NCBI RefSeq assembly: GCF_002298975.1
Contig: NZ_DBMV01000011.1
Coordinates: 124,001 to 188,000 of the forward strand
Direction of reading: 5' to 3'
Origin: Ralstonia sp. UBA689
GTDB taxonomy: Bacteria > Pseudomonadota > Gammaproteobacteria > Burkholderiales > Burkholderiaceae
Length of the DNA stretch: 64,000 nucleotides
Under the pieces are notes generated by a model. That model was not told where the DNA came from. It ran no database searches and was given only the letters and a program-made list of their open reading frames with translations. Position numbers and translations under genes: made by a program. Shown here one piece after another: positions 61,002 through 64,000 of this stretch; the first letter of the stretch is position 1; every line of letters starts with the position of its first letter.

Positions 61002-61907
61002 ATGCTCGAACTTCAACCTCTCGATATTCCGCTTGCAATCCCCCTGCCGTGGCCAATGCTGGACGCCGACGGGCAACTGCTCATCCCCAAGGGCGATGTC
61101 ATCCACTCGCCGGAGGAGATCGATCTGCTGTTCGCCCTGCACCGGCCGCATCGCCAGACCGACGGTGCGCCAGCTACCACGCCCGCCTTCGCCAACACGC
61201 AGTTCCCGAATACGCAGTTGCCCGACACGGGTGACGAGCAAGAAGGCGAGCGCTCCATCGCCATGGAGTTGCTGGGCTTGCGCCCGGGCGGCACGCTCAC
61301 CGTGCGCCTGACCGCCGGCGCGGGCCAGAGCAAGGGCGCCGCTCGCGTGATCGGCTACAGCCCACAGCGCCACCTGCTCATCACCATGCCCAACGACAGC
61401 GGCCGCTCGGTCATGCCGGTCAAGGACGAGCTGCTGGAAATCCACGCGTTCTCGGGCGAAGGCATTGCCAGTTTCGAATGCACGGTGATGGCCGTGTGCC
61501 GCTTGCCGTTTGAATACGTCGTGCTGTCGCCGCCGCGCAGGATCAAGAGCCGCACGCTGCGCAAATCGCTGCGCGTACGCACCAATGTGGTCGGCAAGAT
61601 GCTGGTGAGCGGCGAGCCGCCACGCATGATCCACATCTCCGACATCAGCACCTCCGGGGCATCGTTCCGCTGCTCGCACCGGCTGAAGGTCAGCGGTGCA
61701 CCCGCACGCCTGCGTTTTCGCGTAAAGACACGCGACTACCACTCGGAACTGGTGGCCGCAGCGCTCATCCGCAGCGAGAAGCCGGCCGACCTGCCCAACA
61801 CTTACCAATACGGTGTGGAGTTCATCGAACTGGTAGCCGCACAGAAGATGCTGCTGCAGTGCTTCATCTACGAGCAATTGCTGTGGGGCGGTCAACGTAT
61901 GGTGTAG
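61002..61907 (+). CDS. PilZ-domain protein, YcgR-like flagellar brake
   Basis: A 301-residue protein with an N-terminal YcgR-type region (about 85-180) and a C-terminal PilZ domain (about 185-300). The PilZ domain has the c-di-GMP-binding motifs RKSLRVRTN (RxxxR) and DISTSGASF (D/N-x-S-x-x-G). Such proteins slow flagellar rotation when c-di-GMP is high. Residues 50-78 are a disordered Thr/Gln/Asn-rich insert. The neighbouring GGDEF proteins and chemoreceptor fit this role. Confidence 0.87.
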   Translation: MLELQPLDIPLAIPLPWPMLDADGQLLIPKGDVIHSPEEIDLLFALHRPHRQTDGAPATTPAFANTQFPNTQLPDTGDEQEGERSIAMELLGLRPGGTLTVRLTAGAGQSKGAARVIGYSPQRHLLITMPNDSGRSVMPVKDELLEIHAFSGEGIASFECTVMAVCRLPFEYVVLSPPRRIKSRTLRKSLRVRTNVVGKMLVSGEPPRMIHISDISTSGASFRCSHRLKVSGAPARLRFRVKTRDYHSELVAAALIRSEKPADLPNTYQYGVEFIELVAAQKMLLQCFIYEQLLWGGQRMV

Positions 61908-61971
61908 GCCATGACGCCACACCGGCAGTTGAGCACCTGAAAACTGCGCAATCAATATGAATTACTTTTTT

Positions 61972-61988
61972 ATCTGACTTAATCAGAT
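61972..61988. promoter_or_regulatory. Palindrome ATCTGA-CTTAA-TCAGAT
   Basis: A perfect 6-bp dyad with a 5-nt centre in the AT-rich 196-bp gap between the PilZ and GGDEF-EAL genes. It could be an operator or, with its T-run 5' flank, a terminator acting on the minus strand. No regulator is evident. Confidence 0.3.
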
Positions 61989-62103
61989 CCGAATTCAAAA
62001 AACACCCGTACGATTCCCGCGACAGCGCACCGAGAATCGGCCACCCGGGCGGAGTTTCGGCTTATGATGCCCACAGGCTCCGCGTGACAAATCGACACAA
62101 TCG

Positions 62104-63546
62104 ATGACACAAGCGAGCCGACGCATTTCCGTTTCAAAGCTATTTGCAGGACGATCTCCATTGATGAGTCGCGCAACATCTGTCGCGCCACCGGGTCTAG
62201 ACCCCATTTCTGGATTGCCGGACCGTGAACGATTCGTCCATCTGCTGGCAGCGATGCCGCCCCCTGCCCGATCGGGCGGCACTGGCGCGTTGCTGCTGAT
62301 CGGCTTCGATCATTTTGCCGAGGCGACCACCACGCTGGGGCCGTTGGCCGCAAGTGCGGTCCTTGTCGAATGTGCGACGCGGCTCAAGGCGCTGTGCGCG
62401 CCCGACACGCAAGGCGTCGCCCCCATCATCGGACGGGTGGGCCAGGAAACTTTTGCGATTGCCTCGGCTGAATTCGCCTCCGCACAGGCAGTGCACGACC
62501 TGGCACGGCGAATCTCCACCGCGCTCACGCGCCCCTTCATCGCGCAAGGCTATGAGCTGGTCTGCTCCTGCAGCATCGGCATGACCTTGTTCGAGAACAC
62601 GCCGGCCGAAGCCGCGCGGCTGATCGAACAGGCCGACCGCGCGCTCTACCACGTCCAGCACGGCCGCGAGCCAAGCCCCGCGCTGTACGCGCCGGCTGCC
62701 ACGGCAAACGATCCCGTGGCCGAACACCCGCGCCTGGCGGCCCAGTTGCGCCACGCGCTGGCGCGCCGCCAGTTCAGCCTGAACCTGCAGCCGCAACTGA
62801 GCCTGGCCGATGGCAGGATCGTCGGCTATGAATTCCTGCTGCGCTGGATTTCGCCCGAACTGGGCGGTGTGGCGCCGGCCGATTTCCTGCCGATCCTGGA
62901 GCAGACCGGCGACATCCGCGAGGTGGGCCGCTGGGTGCTCGACAACGCTGCGCAGATGCTGGCCGGCCTGCAGCGCGAAGAATCCGAACGTGCAGGACGC
63001 GGCGACGCCCGACGTCAATCCGGCGTGCATGCGGCGGTCAATCTGTCGATCACGCAACTGCTCGACCCACGCTTGAGCGACGTCGTACGCGACATTGCCG
63101 CACGCCATGCGGTGCCGACCGACCGCCTGGTGTTCGAAATCTCGGAGCACACGCTGCATCGTGCCGATAGTGCGGGGCAGCCAGCCGTAGAGGCGCTGCA
63201 TGCGTGCGGCGCACGCGTGGCAGTGGAAGATTTTGGCGCCACCCCATACAGCCTCGATTACCTGGAGACGTTCCGCCCCGATCAGGTCAAGCTCGATCAG
63301 GGCGTGGTCAGTGCCGTGGCCGACACGCATGATCGGGGCACGCTGCAACGCCTGGTGACCGCCGCACATGCCGCCGGTGTACCGGTCACGGCCACGCGCG
63401 TGGAAACTGCCGCCCAGCTTCAGGCGCTGCGCGCATGCCGCTGCGACGTGATCCAGGGCTACCTGCTGTCGCAGCCTTTTCCCGTGCGCTGGATCGACGA
63501 CACACAAGGCGTGATTGCCGAACGCGCACGCGACCTGATGCCTTGA
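62104..63546 (+). CDS. GGDEF-EAL protein with degenerate GGDEF and altered EAL motifs
   Basis: A 480-residue protein. The GGDEF fold (about 35-195) has GRVGQETF in place of the GGDEF signature, so cyclase activity is unlikely. The EAL domain (about 215-470) retains EFLLRW (for EALLRW), NLS, FEISEH, KLDQG, the late Glu (RVET) and QGY, but the metal-binding DDFG is EDFG. It may be a weak phosphodiesterase or a c-di-GMP/GTP sensor. ATG at 62104 is used; ATG at 62164 is equally possible. No membrane helix. Confidence 0.88.
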   Translation: MTQASRRISVSKLFAGRSPLMSRATSVAPPGLDPISGLPDRERFVHLLAAMPPPARSGGTGALLLIGFDHFAEATTTLGPLAASAVLVECATRLKALCAPDTQGVAPIIGRVGQETFAIASAEFASAQAVHDLARRISTALTRPFIAQGYELVCSCSIGMTLFENTPAEAARLIEQADRALYHVQHGREPSPALYAPAATANDPVAEHPRLAAQLRHALARRQFSLNLQPQLSLADGRIVGYEFLLRWISPELGGVAPADFLPILEQTGDIREVGRWVLDNAAQMLAGLQREESERAGRGDARRQSGVHAAVNLSITQLLDPRLSDVVRDIAARHAVPTDRLVFEISEHTLHRADSAGQPAVEALHACGARVAVEDFGATPYSLDYLETFRPDQVKLDQGVVSAVADTHDRGTLQRLVTAAHAAGVPVTATRVETAAQLQALRACRCDVIQGYLLSQPFPVRWIDDTQGVIAERARDLMP

Positions 63547-63560
63547 ACGCCAAGACAGCG

Positions 63561-63594
63561 ACAACGCCCTTCCGCGCGAACGGAAGGGCGTTGT
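63561..63594. terminator. Strong bidirectional hairpin between convergent genes
   Basis: A perfect 14-bp stem (63561-63574 with 63581-63594; ACAACGCCCTTCCG and its complement) with a 6-nt CGCGAA loop, between the GGDEF-EAL gene and the chemoreceptor gene. No long T-run. Confidence 0.8.
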
Positions 63595-63612
63595 TGTCGA
63601 TGTGCGTATCGC

Positions 63613-64000
63613 TTATGCGTGTTCGACCCGGAACACCGCCACCGCGCCGCGCAGCGCCTCGGCCTGCTCCTCCAGCGATTCCGCCGCGGCTGCGGCCTGC
63701 TCGACCAGCGCGGCGTTCTGCTGCGTCACCTGGTCCATCTGCGTGACGGCCTGGTTGACCTGCTCGATGCCGCTGCTCTGCTCTTCCGACGCGGCGCTGA
63801 TCTCGCCCATGATGTCAGTCACGCGCTTGACGGCAACCACCACTTCCTCGATCACGGAGCCGGCTTCCGCCACCAGCGTCGAGCCGTTCTGCACCCGGCC
63901 CACCGAATCGCCGATCAACTCCTTGATCTCCTTGGCCGCCGTGGCCGAACGTTGCGCCAGGCTGCGCACCTCGCCCGCCACCACGGCAAAGCCACGGCCT
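63613..64000 (-). CDS. Methyl-accepting chemotaxis protein, C-terminal part (cut by window end)
   Basis: The visible 128 residues are the end of the cytoplasmic signalling coiled coil: GRGFAVVAGEVRSLAQRSA, the final part of the CheA/CheW-contacting hairpin tip, then IGEISAASEEQSSGIEQVNQ-type helix with methylation-like Glu/Gln pairs. It ends EALRGAVAVFRVEHA without a CheB/CheR-tethering pentapeptide. The sensor and membrane parts lie beyond the window. Confidence 0.95.
   Translation of the reverse strand, partial: GRGFAVVAGEVRSLAQRSATAAKEIKELIGDSVGRVQNGSTLVAEAGSVIEEVVVAVKRVTDIMGEISAASEEQSSGIEQVNQAVTQMDQVTQQNAALVEQAAAAAESLEEQAEALRGAVAVFRVEHA

Noticed and set aside
62197..63564. 455-codon minus-strand open frame opposite the GGDEF-EAL gene
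   Set aside because: The plus strand encodes a recognisable EAL domain; the minus frame is a shadow.
1..64000. CRISPR arrays, insertion sequences, tRNA and rRNA genes
   Set aside because: I looked for regularly spaced repeats, transposase-like reading frames with terminal inverted repeats, and conserved RNA gene sequences, and saw none.

Overview
The window is a GC-rich chromosomal segment from a Betaproteobacterium, most likely a Ralstonia-type Burkholderiaceae member. I infer this from the codon usage, the RisA/RisS two-component pair, the many MHS, EamA and GntP transporters, an ArnT plus PagL pair, and the AiiD-like acylase. That is a recognition-based judgement, not a database result. 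I found no rRNA, tRNA, CRISPR array, insertion sequence or replication origin.

Layout. 0-10.8 kb holds a BaeS/BaeR-like two-component pair (regulator cut by the window start), an AraC regulator with an EamA exporter, a TerC/CBS membrane protein, a MauG-type di-heme peroxidase lipoprotein divergent from a secreted phosphoesterase, dodecin and two small proteins. 10.9-17.2 kb holds an MFS exporter, a hybrid histidine kinase and a periplasmic penicillin/AHL-acylase-type Ntn hydrolase. 17.4-24.1 kb is an orphan type VI secretion (T6SS) cargo module: VgrG with a C-terminal extension, a Tle-type lipase, a Tli4-like immunity protein, a small membrane protein, PAAR and a decayed gene. Near-identical terminator hairpins in inverted orientation lie on its two sides.

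24.3-31.5 kb is a divergent catabolic locus: KDG kinase and a DSD/D-threonine-aldolase-type PLP enzyme on one strand; RpiR regulator, D-aminoacylase, RidA, GntP permease and KDPG aldolase on the other. Together they form a credible pathway from an N-acyl amino sugar acid (for example N-acetyl-D-glucosaminate) to pyruvate and glyceraldehyde-3-phosphate. A 13-bp inverted repeat in the divergent promoter is the likely RpiR operator. Next come ribB with an FMN riboswitch, an M20 amidohydrolase, and a transporter/class II aldolase/2-hydroxyacid dehydrogenase operon with a convergent LysR regulator.

38.5-57.8 kb is dominated by envelope functions: ArnT, the RisA/RisS pair, an MdtABC-type RND efflux system with its outer-membrane factor, and PagL. 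Embedded there (40.5-45.0 kb), behind an AT-rich promoter region, is a three-gene operon I cannot assign. It encodes a 1033-residue protein ending in a GspG-pseudopilin-like domain, a protein with a caspase-like His/Cys pattern, and a 73-residue protein. This is the best candidate here for an undescribed system. 57.9-64.0 kb is a c-di-GMP/motility neighbourhood: PAS-PAS-GGDEF cyclase, an unknown protein, a GtrA-like protein, a PilZ/YcgR-type protein, a degenerate GGDEF-EAL protein and the C-terminus of a chemoreceptor.
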